Shown: piece by piece, positions 25,696 to 40,000 of the stretch
How positions within the stretch are numbered: position 1 is the stretch's first letter
Layout: every line of letters begins with the position of its first letter
Assembly (NCBI RefSeq): GCF_002078875.1
Contig: NC_034410.1
Coordinates: forward strand, 36,597,506-36,661,505
Length of the DNA: 64,000 nt
From: Numida meleagris
Lineage: Eukaryota; Chordata; Aves; Galliformes; Numididae
Direction of reading: 5' to 3'
Program-made: the position numbers and the translations under genes
The notes under the pieces: model-generated
The model's input: the letters and a program-made list of their open reading frames with translations, nothing else
What the model was told of the DNA's origin: nothing
Database searches by the model: none

Positions 25696-28600
25696 TTCCT
25701 TGCATACTTTTATTTCATATACATAACCCAGCCCTTGCTATCTTCCATGGACTCCCGAGACACAGCCAAAAAAAACAAGGCATATGGAATTCAAACTGTT
25801 CCAGCACTCACGCACTTTTTCAAGGGTTCATAATCACCTCTTCTACCTTGTATGCAGACTTACATGTCATACAGCAGCAGTAACGTATGCCTGTCCCCTC
25901 ATAAGAGTGCACATATTGAAAGAGAATATGGAGGCTAAATGTCATTCATGGGATGGTGGATGGCTCCAGCTCTGCAAGGGGCATACTTTTCACTACCCAG
26001 AAGAGCAAAGCTGAAGCATGTATCTTGCGTATGCCTTTAGGAGACTTGGGATTAGTTGGCCTGAACTGTCAGGCTCTGCTGCAGTACAGGATTCAGGCTA
26101 AAATCTGCAGGAGGAATAAAAGAACGTAGATGCTTCCTTCTACATTATGTTTTGCCAGATAAAGACTACTCTTTGGGGTTAAGACTTTGGAGGAATTAAT
26201 ATCTTGTCCACAGTAGATACAAGTTCATCAATAACAACACAGTTTAATCTAGTTTTAAACCACTGAAATCAATTGAGTTAGGTGGGATTTATTCAGCACA
26301 GTTTGCACACAGAATCTAGTATAATAGGCAACCTAAGGACTATTTTTATACTGTGACCTATTTAGCTGTTTCCTTCGGATAGAAAGACTTAATAAAGATC
26401 GCGGTAAATGAATGCATGTTTCACTTGCATACTTTATGGACTAGTCCATTTATTAAACAATCATGAGTGTGTTATATATGCATATGTATATGTTTGTATG
26501 TATTTGTGTAATTGAATATGTACTGTGAAGATCAATAGAAAGATTGTCTAATAACACTTAAAGTTTTATGAAAGGTTTATTCACCTATAGCTTGAGCCTT
26601 CAGAAAGCGTTTGGAGATTTCCTTTTGCATTCAGATTCCAGGATACATTATGTACAGAACTGACACCTAACTTAATCTCTTCTTCCTATTTTATGTGCAA
26701 GGTGAGAGGCTTCAGGTAACGTAGACTATGCATGTTCTTATAAAACATCACAAAAATTGTTCATGTATATGTCAAAATGTGTTGAATAGAGCATTAAAAA
26801 TCTGAATCCATACAAAAAGGATTATCTGCAAAAAGTTAAAGTTCTTTATGTGTAAGTAAAACGAACGTTAACAGTATTTAAAAACTACTTTAAAAAAAAA
26901 GCTGTTTACTTAACTACTATGAACAAAGGGAAATAACATTAATTGCAAAGATGTTTCACTCTTCAACATAATCTGCATAACCAAGATGTTTGATTTTGGC
27001 TTTGGTTATTCTGAAAAATGGAGATTGCTTTCACACTTTATGATACGCTGCAGGAAAAAAAGTGGGCACATTTCAATCCTATTTTAAACAAGATCTACAA
27101 ATAATCTCTGGATTCATCCATGTATATCAAACCTACATCTTGCCATTTCTCCCAAAACAGTCCAGGATGCATCATCAAGGTCTTTAATACTGTATTTTAC
27201 TAACTGCTTCAGTTTGGCTGCAGTTTTCCCCACTCAACTCCTTCCTGTCAGCATCTAGTTCCAATCAAGCTACACTTTCCAAAAGCACACACACACACAC
27301 ACACGTCACTATTTATTCCATCTTCCTCCTGCCCATAGTTTACTCTAGTATCTGATTTTGTCTCTGGCCTGTTTGTGTATCACTTGTACACTTCCACAAC
27401 AGGCCCTTGCCTGTTGCATCAGACATATTTCTCCAGAAAAAAAACCAAAGACTTAGTACATAGAAGTCTTGTTGATATGCATTTTGCTCATCACTCTATT
27501 CATTTTCTTAAAGAGATTAAAACATTTATCAGATTTTGTTAGAATTATCTGTATTTGACTGTTATGTTTAGAAAGGAAAGTTTGATCCAGACATTATTCT
27601 ACATAGTACTTGCATTGGTTCTTCTAAAAAGTTTTTAAATATATATATATTTTACATTTTAAATGTTTTCAGTTTAGTCTTCGTTCTATTAGCATAAATA
27701 ATAGACAAGAAATATTTACAATAGGCTTAGTAGATTTCAAAAATATTTTAAGTCTTTTTTTTTTTTTTTTTGCTTCATAAAAATGCTCTAAAACCTTAAT
27801 GTAATTTTCAGGAGTTTGAAGACGACCTTAATTTCAAAATCTTTTACACAAAATTGTTAAAATATATTTTTTAATCTGTCTTTCCTTTTGGCAAAACTCA
27901 TGCTAAGAATTCTGTTTACTTTAAGTGTTTTCTGTATTATAATGAGGTATGCACAGCCAGAGTTTATGTATTAATGGAAAACAATATAATTAAGGTTCAC
28001 AGAATTTAATTTGATTTTTCAGGATTTGATTGTTTTAAATTAAGGCAGAAGAAAAAACAGCCTGGTAAATATTTCGATGTAAGGAAAGGAAAGAAGAGAT
28101 TAAAAATATTCATAATGGCCTGATTTCAATTCTGGAGGAGTTCTTTTATAACATAGAAAATTGAAAAAAAAAAAACATTTCCGTGTAAATGGGAATTAAG
28201 GATTATCATTGTATTATGAATAGGCTTACTTAATTTTATTCTGGTCATTGTTAAAAATGTAAATGAAACTCAGAAAAAATTGTTCTTTTAGATTGCCCCT
28301 TGTAGTTGTTCTCAGAGAAAGCACTCAAAATATACAGAATGACCGACTGATTGGACAGATACAGCCCAAGCATAATTTGTCTGTTAATAACTTAGTTGCC
28401 TTTTTTGTTACTTAGAAAGTGTTTGGAAAAATCTCTCAGGTCCCAAAATACTAGTACTTCGTGCATAGGTGGGATCATTTTTACTATAGCCATAAAGAAA
28501 AATCTAGGAACCACAGTTCAGAACAACTCTGATTCCTTCTGTAATTACAACATTCTAATATTGTTTAAATGCCTGTGAAGTTGAAATGGTCTGAAAATCC

Positions 28601-28948
28601 ACAGTAATTAGATTAAGACAGCTCGCTGAGGCTCAGGCAAATCATGTGATATTAGCATTTCTGGTCACTGTGCACAGTAAAAGGAGAAAATTAGGAGGGA
28701 TAATCTGTGAACGCTGTGGAAATCAGGGTTTTATTTACTAAGAACTTCTATTTCCAGCCCACCTTCTAACTTTTCCTTATGCTGCAGCCAGTGTCCATAA
28801 GGAGACACAAGCCATATTCAACACTTATACATCAAAATTCATAATGGCAAACTATCTACATGCCAAGATTTTCAAGGAGAAAAAAAATCAATTGAGACAG
28901 TCACAACAAAGACAACATGAACCAAAATACTCCTACCTTTCTGCCAGG
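25696..28948. other. Unique AT-rich sequence, no gene seen
   Basis: No gene recognised. It contains the CA microsatellite at 27286-27304 and a poly-T run near 27757. The region 27600-28260 is particularly AT-rich. Nothing here resembles a transposon family I know. Confidence 0.55.
27286..27304. repeat. CA dinucleotide microsatellite
   Basis: Nine and a half CA units. Simple repeat and a possible polymorphic marker. Confidence 0.9.
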
Positions 28949-29494
28949 TGTCAGTTAGCAGGATGTCAACGGTTTACAGGCGTTCAACCCAGTTCCGTGA
29001 CAAATGGGACGGGGGACACACAGACCCATGCCCCGGGAAAGGGAAAGGGGAAAAAAGGGTAAGGAGATGGGCCTGAGAGCAAAGAACAGCGGCAACAATC
29101 TGAGGAGAAACAAACTAATTTACTAAATAAAATATCGGAATGCAAAACAACACACTATAATACAATATAATTAAAATTTAAGATGATAAATCCAATACAG
29201 CGAGAGAGAATGCCCAATATCAAGGTAGGCCTTACTCTACTACCGATGATAAGATGGCTGGGGAGCGAGGTACTACCAGGACAAGAGATGGGCGGAGAGA
29301 GAAGGGACAAGGTCTTGTGATCTGCAAGTTTTTATCTTTTCCCTCTGGCCAGAAATGGTAACAGATGAGCAAAGTACCCTGGGGAATGTAGTAGTCCTTC
29401 TCTTCTGAGAACCAGGTACATCCACTACATGATGTTATGATGTGGAATACCAATAACTGAAAATCATATTTTTTTTTTCTTGTCATGGTTTTAT
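28949..29494 (-). mobile_element. Solo LTR of an endogenous retrovirus, minus strand (family A)
   Basis: This aligns, in reverse complement, along nearly its whole length with the LTR at 43572-44105. Shared landmarks on the plus strand are the GTCAACGGTTTACAGGCG end, the AAAGGGTAAGGAGATGGGCC stretch, the ATGATAAGATGGCTGG stretch, the CTTCTCTTCTGAGAACCAGG stretch and GTTATGATGTGGAATACC. The left end opens with TGTCAG. At the right end, similarity stops at 29466 and the expected terminus appears inverted (see finding). No gag, pol or env follows on either side and no primer-binding site is seen, so it is a solo LTR. Compared with the other copy it lacks 15 bp around the second TATA-like motif. 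Confidence 0.85.
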
Positions 29495-30604
29495 CTGTAG
29501 CTTGGAAACTTGCCCACACTTATTTTAAAGGCAATAACTTCAGTCTGTATTTCATAAGATTCTTCAAGCAACACTCGTGCATTTAGCATCACCAGTTGCT
29601 GTTACATTCCAGCTGATGAATAAGCTAAAAATAGAAATGCAGTGCTATTTCTCCATTTATCTAAACACTCTTTACAAAGATATACATCTGAAAGTATTTC
29701 TGTAGAAAGCACAGGAGTAACAAATGAAGAAGTAAATATATTTAAATTTTCTCAGAAATTGTCATTTACTTGGAAAGGCAGGGGAATGACCTCCAGCATG
29801 TTTGAATGCAGCAGCCAAGTTTTATTCCATTGTTTCATGTTATTATACCAGAGTCTATAAAATTACATTACAAAGCATCAAAACAGGTTCTACTAAGATT
29901 AATAGCAAAATTCCCGACACATTAATAGGGTTGGATTTCACTCATATTCAAAATATCAGTACTTAAATTATACACGTGATTTTTCAGAAGAATAAAATGA
30001 TATCCAACAGTTAATTGCTGTTCTGCTTGTCCCTCATTTGAAGAAAACAATGCACTCAATGAACATTATGGTGCTGATTTCCAGAAGTCTACACAGGAAA
30101 TGCATGCAATCATCTCTTAGTTTTGATCTCTCTTGAGCTAAGCATTTCAAAATCTGTCAGACATACAAATAATAGCCATTTTTCTGACCATTCTGAATCA
30201 ATATTCAGTATGCACCAACTGTGCCTCTTTCAGATGTGGTCAGATGTTCAGAAGAGCTTAGCTTCTTTTTTGCCACCAAAACAAATGAGATTATCAGCAC
30301 AGACTCTGCATATGAGATGTGGACTTCTTTGAAAAATCTGTGCACAAGTGTCATGGTTTTAATTGCTTGATGCTAGGTTGTTCTGAACATTTGACCTTCA
30401 TCTAAGAATCGAAGTGGTGCCAAATCCTCTTTGGAAAGCCTATTCCCCCTGCCTGTCTTCCTCCTCCCTATAAAAATCCTCTCTATTACATCTTCAGGAT
30501 TATCAGAATAATATAGGATCTGCAGAAGGCATATGTAAGCCCAATCATTTAACTTGTTACCAGTTATTCCTGCTGCTCACTACTCCATCCCAGGTGAATA
30601 TTTA

Positions 30605-30647
30605 TTTAAATTAATGACTAGAAAATTTAAATTAAATGACTAGAAAA
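30605..30647. repeat. Tandem duplication of 21-22 bp
   Basis: Two adjacent copies of TTTAAATTAATGACTAGAAAA (30605-30625 and 30626-30647); the second has one extra A. A recent local slippage duplication. Confidence 0.85.
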
Positions 30648-33335
30648 AATAGAAAAGACCTTCTGAGCTAGCTTGTCTATTCTTGTGAATTTCTCAAGAT
30701 GGACTTGGCCTGAAGAAATAGCTTCAGGATGCTGATGTAAATTCACATTTTGATGGATTTTGTATAGATTGCCAGCATTGATGTGAAAGCATGTGTTTAT
30801 CTCTGCCTGAAATGATTTTTTTTTTTCTTAAAAAGGACATTCAACTGCTTACTAAACATTGAATTCAGGGATGTCACAGAAGTACGTTTGCCTTTTATTT
30901 GCTTTTTGTCTTGTTTATTATACGCAGTGACTTCTGCACGTATTCTATTCTCTGTCCCTGTAATAACCATTTAAGTACAGTTACATTAATAAATACAGAG
31001 CACATTTAGATTGCATCAAGTATTCCATAGAGAGGCTGAGTTTGTTACTGATTGTGAATGGCATAAATACAAAGCTAAAGGATCTGCTTCCAGGAACAAA
31101 ACAAAAAAAAAAAAATAGAATTTTATAAGCATCTTTTTTGGACCCATGAGAAAGGGTGATCTGAGGATTTTGCCAATTCATGTGCACTTTTAAATTTATT
31201 AACATATTCCAGAGGGAGAAAGAACATGAAAAAGAAATAATGCAAACACTGAATTATAGGTAGAATAAGCTAAGAATTTAATGCTAGAAGACTATTCACA
31301 AATATCCTAAACCATCAGTATATTAATATAGCTGCAACCTTCCTTTGTCTATCTCTAGCCATTAGTATTTCCAGATCAACTGAATGAAGAGAAAGTGACA
31401 TTTCTAATGTGATACTCTCTGAAAACAAACATGGTAGAGAAGCTTCTCTGTTGGGATGACATGTAGTTATGCTTCAATTATACCAAAATGACCAGGCTCA
31501 ATATAAGTCAAGTGGACTAAAGGCAAGAGATCAGGCATGGTAGTTGCCACATCTTATCCCAAAGTCCTTCCTGAACACATGAAGTACCGTACACTTGTAT
31601 GCCAATTTTAAACAAGAGAAGAAAAGGAAATATATTGTTAAGGGCAACTGGAATACCTGGTTGAAAGTCAGTATGCTGATTCTGGGTTTGATTTTTTTTT
31701 TTCCCCTAAATTCAAAGTCTCTTTGTTTAAATTTAATTAAATGTTGGAACAGATGCCCATATACTGTACAGTATAAAATGACTAGCATTTTCTACAAGTG
31801 AAAGAAGTATCACTGTGGAGAGTTGGAATTTATTATTACAGCTATTTACATTACTATGGCTCAGTTTAACTAGATGCTATGCAATCAAATATACACACTG
31901 GTTTTCCAGACAAGATGCTGCAGAAGACTGAGACCAGCGAGAGAATAAGTTAACTAATAGGAATAGACTTTGCAGAGCCTGAGCATGTGAAGAAAGTAAA
32001 AAGAATTTTGTGATTTGGTCTAATTAAACAGAGACATCTGCTAGAAAAGGCAGGTTCAAAAATATATACTTTTGACTTTGATTGGAACTTGTCATCTTCT
32101 TTACAGCTGGCAACAAATAGATTTTATAAGCTTTTATGTTGTTCACAACTCTCTTCGCGTGTTTTGCTTTGACATTCTACCTATTTTAAAACTGTTAAAT
32201 AAGACTGAAAATGAGAGTATTTAATCTTATATTAAAGCAAAACAACTTCTCAGTCTGAAATCAACATATGCTTTGAGGCTTTGTTTATTTTCACAGAAAA
32301 TAAAAAAAAAAACGAGAGACTCAATTTTCCTTTGGGGTTGTCTGTTACCATTCTTGGTTTTGTTCCATAAATACATTTATATCAAAAGAAGAGCTGTAAT
32401 CCTTCACAAAACCATACTCCCTCTATGCATTGCTAGGTTCTTAATGGCCTGTCAACAAGGTATTGAAAGGGAAATAACTTTTTCCTCAAGCTCCCTTTAA
32501 AATATTATCTCTGAACCTTTATTTGGGTTCATTTCTTTTTCAAATATTCCTGTAAGGGTTTTGCCATTGTTGTTGCTCATGATAACAGCATGAAATGAAT
32601 TAGCACAGTAGTGTAAAATCTGCTAGCTTTTCCAGATTATTTCCTACATTGTAGCATAAAGGAACAAATAGAGCTTCATATCTGTTAGCGGCAATGAGAA
32701 CAAATCAAGCAAGTGGAAACAAATAAGTGTTAAATAACTGCAAGCAACTTCTGGTCTGCTGAGTGGAATGCTATTGCTCCTGAGATCAAGGGTATTTTTG
32801 CCAGTCTTGTCATTGGCTGTAGCATCAAACTATTGCCCATCTGTACATCCTTCAAAGAATCCCCCAGCAAAAATCCACAGTCAATCCTAACACCCCCCAA
32901 ACCAACTCTTGAAATTGTCCTCACATTATTATCAAAGGAGTAGCTTAACAGTACTGACCTCGTTCAACAAGGTGATAAGAGAGGATAAAGGGATGTATTC
33001 AACACAGTTAACACATTTTCTCTCTCCCGGTGGTCATAGAAATGAAATTGGCTCCCATGGATATCAGTTCAAAGTACTCAGGCTCGTTTTCCCTATTTAA
33101 TACCTGGAAAGAAAAAAAATATATATATGTATAGAAAAGCAGTAGAGACTCATCCTCCCCTGTGCAAGCTTCCACCTCCCCGGTCCCCAGAATTCATTGT
33201 CTTGATAGAGAATATTTAAAGGATAAATGCACGGTGGATATTCCACTGCTAGGTGTGGAGAAAAAAAGAAGCTATTCTAACTCTCCGTATAGATGAGCAG
33301 TTTAATTAGTTCGACAGTATAAAATACAAAGACAC

Positions 33336-33370
33336 AAACACCTCTAGGAATAAAAAACACCTTTAGGAAT
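33336..33370. repeat. Short direct repeat, 16 bp, two copies
   Basis: AAACACCTCTAGGAAT and AAACACCTTTAGGAAT, separated by three A. One C/T difference. Confidence 0.75.
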
Positions 33371-36300
33371 GTACAGCAGAGGACAAAAGACAATATTCAA
33401 AACATAGGAAAGAAAATATAATGAAAAAAAGGACATTTCCAGATTATCTAAATACTCTTTTACAAGGTGTTATTACATGGCTATTCTGGCTACTTTGACA
33501 AACATTCATTCCACCTCTTTTCCCCACTCTTTTTTTATTGTGACTGTTCTCATTGTTTGAGTTGAGAAGAATTTCAAATGAAGGAGTTACATTTTCAATA
33601 ATACAAACATAATCTAACACATTCAAAAGCGATGGGGATCATAGCAAATTACATGTTGCAAAGCCTCATCAGCTGAAGCTATTACTCCATTTCTTCAAGC
33701 CATTTTAAAAGAGCCAAGAAACTGATGCTATTTACATCATGTATATAAATAACATGTATCTCATATTTATATAAGATGTGTGAGATAGGGGAACATTTCT
33801 GCAAATGTTCATTTGAATTTTATCTTGAATTCACATCAGCATTGATTACACAATGGAGAGAGTGATTGTAACCAACTCTTTTTGAATTCTTCCCTCTTCG
33901 GATTTCAATGAGTCTCTGCATGATCCTCCTCAGAAACAGGGGCTTGTGATCCCAAATGCAATATTTACAAAGAATGATATTTCAAGAATCGTTTCAGGAG
34001 AGCTCCTGAAGATCCAGTGATTTGAAGACAAAAATCATCGGATTCTGAGAAATGAAAAAGGAAATAAATCAAAAGAGATTTTTCATCATATAATAATAAT
34101 GTATTGTATATTATTAAATTTGCTATGATTTAATTTAAAATGCACATGTACATGTCAGTATTGTAAAAAATTCAAGTATTGTTCAATAGATTTCTGAAGC
34201 ATTCAAAGACGAGGAGTGCTTACCAGCCAATGTCTTTTAATCCTGTAGAAAACAAGATATACAAGGGCATATGTTTATTTTATGGACATTAGTACAACTG
34301 GTAAAGATAAGTATTTTTGCAAGGAACTTCAGTTAATTATATACATATATAGCAGTAAATTATATAGCACAGCAGGCTTAGTACAAGACTGTGCTTCCCA
34401 CTGGAAGTGAGAAACATTTCCAAAATCCCATACAAGAGAAAACATGATCCACCCATAGAAGTTTTAAAGCACCTTATACCTGATAAATCTTATCTACCTT
34501 GTATTATTTTACATGGTGTAGGACACGGTTTCTCACAGGATGACCTTACTTCACAAATTCTTTACCAGAGCCCTCAAGGACAATAAGGCAGTATGTCAGA
34601 AGGAGAATGTAAGTGTGCATTTCCTATGAGAGGTCTCTGGAAGAAGTAGGAGAGAAAAGCAATACAGAGCAATGCTCATTCATTCAGAAAGTGAGAATAA
34701 CACAATCTACTGATAGTAGATGAGGAGCATGGACAGAATTCTAAACACTTATTTTTACATGTTTATTATCCAGTTCATAAATTATAGCTCCTGGAAACAA
34801 TTAGTACACATAATCAACATGCACACCCATCCTAAGAAATTCTGTCATAATGAGGACATTTAAAATTTACCATGTCAATCACCACAGTTATTTATAGTTA
34901 CATTCTGCAATGCCATACCGTGCCAAGTTAGAATTGCCCACTGGAAATATCACACAGAATGTCTCCCTCAGATCCCAACTGGATAAAAAAAAAAGTGTGC
35001 CTACTTCTGTACATTTGTAACATTTCTGTTTTCTCCCTGGTGTGGAAGCTGATATTAAAGTCAGTCTTCTGACATACTTTTTACCAAAAAAGTCAGTTAA
35101 TATTAGCACGAACTCATGACAAAATCACAATGGTTGAAGTACAAAAACACTGTGAAATTCGTAGGGACTTCTCAAAGGTCTTCAGTGCATCCCAACAAGC
35201 TGGTAATGTCATAGGCATTCCAAAACCTGCCACAAAATTAATGAATGAAGTCTCTTCCTCATTCACGTTGGAAATCTGAACTCTGAGACCCAGCAAGAGG
35301 AAAGCCAGTATTTCAACTGCGGCCAATATTTTTGGTATCGTAATCTGCATTGAATTGAGCCTGATTTTTCAGAGATAGAAAGCACTGCTGGCCCACAGTG
35401 AAAAAACAAACAGTCAAATAAAACAGTTTTTGTGAACACTGTCCTTAGATGGCTTTTCAACAGAAAAGCAGCACACCATTAAAACACAGCGAGGAAAAGC
35501 TGTTCGTGCTCCTGTAGCTAAACCGCAAGATGATCTTTCATGCTAATATATTTATGTCAAAAGCAGATTTATATAGTGGCTTTTTACAGTTTACATGCAT
35601 AACGCAATCTTGGAGATGGCTTTGCACTTTTTGTACATGACACTTGCTGAAATAGGACTGAGTCTAGCACTCTGGATCTGAATGTAAGGTTGCAACATGG
35701 CATGCCCTGGAGCCATTAAACATTCAGCTCTGGATCTCCAAGGAGAAACAGAGGAGAAGAGAGGAAAAAAAGGAAAAAAATAATCACATGACTAAACTAA
35801 CATAAACTTTGCATACAAGCTGTTCCGTTTGTGCATGAAGGGGGAAGAAACTTTAATCATGCCATGAAGAGAGAAGGAAGCAAGACAGATGTACACAGTA
35901 CACTCAGGCCGAACAAGTAGTGATTTCAAGGAACAGATTCTGAGGACTCTTTGCAGAAGAAAATTGGTAATGGGCACCAAGCCATTCTTGTAATGAGTCA
36001 GCACTGAATTCAGTAACACAGCCAGCACTTTGCCACTCTTGAGTAATAAGCTTTGTTTGGGGAATGTCAGCTCAACTTACTATAAATAGACTACATTTGA
36101 CTTTCTATTACACTGTTAAATTATATGCAAGCAGTCTAAGAACTTTGTTGCTAATGTACGTACGGTCATATTTCTTATATTTGCAGTTCAAAAAAAGGCA
36201 GTGATCAGAACTGTTTGATTATGAATAAGGGAATTAGTAAAAAAAAAAAAAAAGCTCCATACCAAACACTCCAGATACGTATGAGCACTTGATTTCCATT

Positions 36301-36927
36301 GTGCCAGGAAATAGATCCAAATGCTTAAAATAATATACCCTAATATTTAAAACACAACTTAGAAAGAAGCACTGAAATATTTAAAATACCCCAGCTTTAG
36401 CCAAGATACAAGATAAGCTAAAATGCAGAACAGTCAATATATTATTTACATATCTTCTAACACACTATCGAAGCTATAAATAAACTAAATGAACTTATTA
36501 AGTAGCCAAGGTACCACCAGAAGCAAAATAGTGATTTCTTTAAAGTATTATTTAATAGGAAAGGAACACACTGGCATTCCTTACAGACACTGAACTCTTA
36601 TTAAGTATGCTGACTGGTATAATGACTACATGCCAGCTTAAAAGTGCATTTTCTTCTTGTCATCTGGCTAGCAGCTTTCCTCCTCTCCTATTCCAGATCT
36701 TCGGCATTATGAAACTTTAAAACTACTTGGTTTAGATGAAAATCTAACAAGAAATCTTGTCTGTTTTTCCAGTGTAATAGTGCTTATTATTTGAGCCTGC
36801 CTGCATAATTGTTACCCTCCAACTGAACAAAACTTAATGATTAAGATCAGAAATATAGTCTTCAAAATAATCCCATCAAGCTAAATAACAGACCCTGATG
36901 TTCTTGGCATGAGCCTCTACAGGTTAC

Positions 36928-37076
36928 CTGAAAGAGCTCCAGATACATGAGGTTCCTGTGCTGGTGCTCCAGCTGACTTCTGATGCTGTACTTCCTCTCT
37001 GTCCCTTGGGACTGCAGGACTGCAAAGCTGTTGTGTGGAGATCCTTGGCACAAACTTAAGAAATCCCTGAATTTAA
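36928..37076 (-). other. Candidate unannotated exon (hypothetical)
   Basis: On the minus strand an acceptor-like CTTTAAATTCAG precedes 37076, and a strong donor-like CAG|GTAACC ends the stretch at 36928. The 149 bp between lie in an open frame (36862-37116) that reads FLSLCQGSPHNSF ... NLMYLELFQ up to the donor. Sequence here is less AT-rich than the flanks. I do not recognise the protein, and splice-like words are common by chance, so it may be a non-coding RNA exon or nothing. Confidence 0.25.
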
Positions 37077-40000
37077 AGAACAATAACATTTTAGGGACAG
37101 AGAAGGAGCTACACAAATGATCTTCTATAATCCTGCTTCATCTACAGGAGTAGGGGGAGACATAAGTGGGGGTAAATGAACGCAAGAAATGTGTAAGGGG
37201 GTTTTGTTCTTTTTATTCTTTTGTCCCTTTCTTTTTTTTAATGTTGCCTTCTGGAAAAGTTTGTCAACAGAGATGAGGGAAAGGTCCTCAAGAATGAAAT
37301 GACAGAATGCATCTCAATGTTACCATGGGTGAAAGAGTATATCTTACGCTAAGAAAGCCAAACAGTTTTATGGATGACTGCTACCTTGAAGCAGAACACA
37401 GAGGTTTCCCTTCCGAAGGGAATGGAAATTACGGAATGACACTAACCTACAGAATTATTAGCAAATAATGCTTTTTGCTCAAAAGAAGAGACTTTTAAAC
37501 AGAACTTCAAAGGCAGTTAAAACGATGACATTACTGTCACCATGAAACGCAATTGCTGCGTTCTATAGTATATCAATATAGCTGAGTATTTTCACCTTAA
37601 ATGAAGCCAAGCTTCACTTATGAGTAATTATGAACTTACACTACAGCAAAATAAAGGCTCTAAGTTCAAAACCAAGATCTTGAGATGAGACTAAAGAAGT
37701 AAAAGCATCTGGCTGCTTCTGTTTCTCTAATTCAAGAGCTGCCTATTAAAAATACCTTTTTCTTGACTTGCTGTTGTCCTAATTCGACAGCAAGTCTGTA
37801 GCAGTAAGCAAACTGGGGAGATCCGAAGCAGTTTTCTGTGAAAGCACAGGTAGTCAAAGGAATTAAAGAAACGCAGCATTCAATTATTCTTTTAGAATCT
37901 TTATCTGTAAGGTCTCTCTTCATGTCACATGTGATTGCTTCAAGTATTGATTCATCATCCTCACTCCAATATTAGTAATTCTTGAAATGCTGTCTTTGAT
38001 TTCAGTAAAATTTGAACAAAATTGAAGTAAAACTGTTTCATTATTCACAGGAGAGACACAAGACTTTCAGAACACCTGCTCTTAACGGATTTGCTTTTTT
38101 ACTGTCGTCTTGCTCTATTTCAATATTATTGGAAGATTCATAATTATTATTTTAAAATCAGAAGTAAAATGAACACAGTTTTAAACAGGAACTTATACAG
38201 AATCGTACTGTGTATGCTTTTAAGTCAATAAGAAAATCAAACAAAAACACTGAACAAGAAAGTATTTAGACAGTTCTTACAGTTTTGTTATAAGAATTTT
38301 AACACTGGCTTACATTTATAAAAAGTGATTTCCTTCTTACCTTCTATTTTCACCTGTCAATAATTAGACTTTAAAGAAATAAAAAGCTAATAAAGGATGA
38401 AGTGCTAGAGAGAGCCCCTTTTTAGTAGTTCACAGAAGACCAGCAGTAGTATTTTTTGTTTCAGTAACATCTAAAGAAATCTTTCTAATTACATTAAAGC
38501 ATAAGTAACACTATCTCTTCATTTGTAATTTTTAAACATTTTTTTCCCCTCTTGGAAGATAGATTCAATGTATGTTCACACATCAAATACTTGAAATAAA
38601 AAGATCATCTCCAAAATATTGCAGTCCTTTAGTCTTCAAAACCCTGGACATGCAGAGTCTGGCGTGATTCTGTATTAGGAGTCCGGTGAGTCCCACTTGG
38701 ACGTCTGAGTACTATGCAAGGTACCACACGTGTTGCAGTAAGTGTGCTCACTTTTTCAGCGCAGGTGTGGCAGATGCCTTCTGGATGTACAGAAGTGCTG
38801 ATAGTGAAGCATATGGAAACATGTTTGGTCATCAAAGACACTAGTGCATATAACGTAGCTTGGATGTCCTTATAAAGTACAGGATCGGGGTCTATCCGCT
38901 ATGAAGTATATGGATTTATATACAGATACTAAGAGTTTTCACCAGCAGTATACAGTTTAGATTTAAATTACAATTAGACATATTCTGCAATAAAGGCATT
39001 TTTATAGACTACAAAGAATCACAAGAACACTGGAAAAGCAGATTGGGTGATGCAAGTGATATTCAACCCAATTCTCAGAATTAACGTTACAATCCTCTCT
39101 AACGCTTTTCTTCTTCAGCTTTAAGAAGACACTGAATCAGTGTATCAGGAAGGATCAACTCAAGTGCCAGTGCAATCACCGCAGGGAATTGTCTCCATCA
39201 CTGCAACACAATATATTTGCCTGGGCATATCACACTAACTAGCTATCTTACTACATTTAGCAGAAGAGACTGCCAAATTACTGCTTAATTCAGTGCGGAT
39301 ACAGATCGAGGCAGCCTATTAAGATCTTCATTTTGACTTATGGTCTGATTTAAAGCGACAATTCAAATCTGCTCCTGTATAACCATAAAATAATGGGACA
39401 TTAATAATACAGTTTATGCATTTCATGCCAAGCTAAGTTTTAAGCATATTAGCAAGATGCAATGAAGTATTAAAAAATATATAGTGGAAAGATAAATGAG
39501 GAGGTTAGAGAAAGGTAACTACAGCATGCAAGTTTTAAACTGTTCTTTTCCTCTGTAAATTGACAAATGTTACAGGAAAATGCAATAGAATAGTCATTTT
39601 TACATATCACCCACCAATATTAAACAAGAATATATAAGTAGTGATAGATATTAGTTTTTTTTTTTAATTTGTATTTTTCATACACAGTGTCAAGCACTGT
39701 CTCCTTCCAAGTCTTGAGAGCAGAAGCTGAAATGAAGGCAAGAGTATTAAAAAGATTGGTCAAAAACAAAGATGGCACATGATCTGAAATCCATAGCTCC
39801 TGTGTTGAAGTCTGAAACCTTGATAAACCTTCTCATATAGTTAGGGAAATACAGTATTTTGTTTTCCACTTAAAACTGAAAAGAGATAGACATAAGGGAG
39901 AAACTGCGGGCTGGAAGCCATACTACAATTCAGGCCACTTCTAGCAACGTACATGCAAGTTTGAATGCAAGCAACTTGCAAACAACACTTAAAACACAAA

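Larger units (their letters stand above)
29495..36927. other. Unique AT-rich sequence, no gene seen
   Basis: About 7.4 kb without a recognised transposon or exon. Small duplications occur at 30605-30647 and 33336-33370. The minus frame at 35114-35350 (78 codons) starts with a hydrophobic, signal-peptide-like stretch but has no relative that I know and no promoter or splice context. A TGTCATGGTTTTAATTG sequence at 30349 resembles an LTR start but has no LTR behind it. Confidence 0.5.

Noticed and set aside
30349..30420. TGTCATGGTTTTAATTG, like the start of the family A LTR
   Set aside because: The following sequence does not match the LTR and no matching CATGACA end is found downstream, so it is likely chance.
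35114..35350. Minus-strand 78-codon frame with a hydrophobic N-terminus resembling a signal peptide
   Set aside because: No known relative, no promoter, splice or polyadenylation context, and hydrophobic runs are common in AT-rich random frames.
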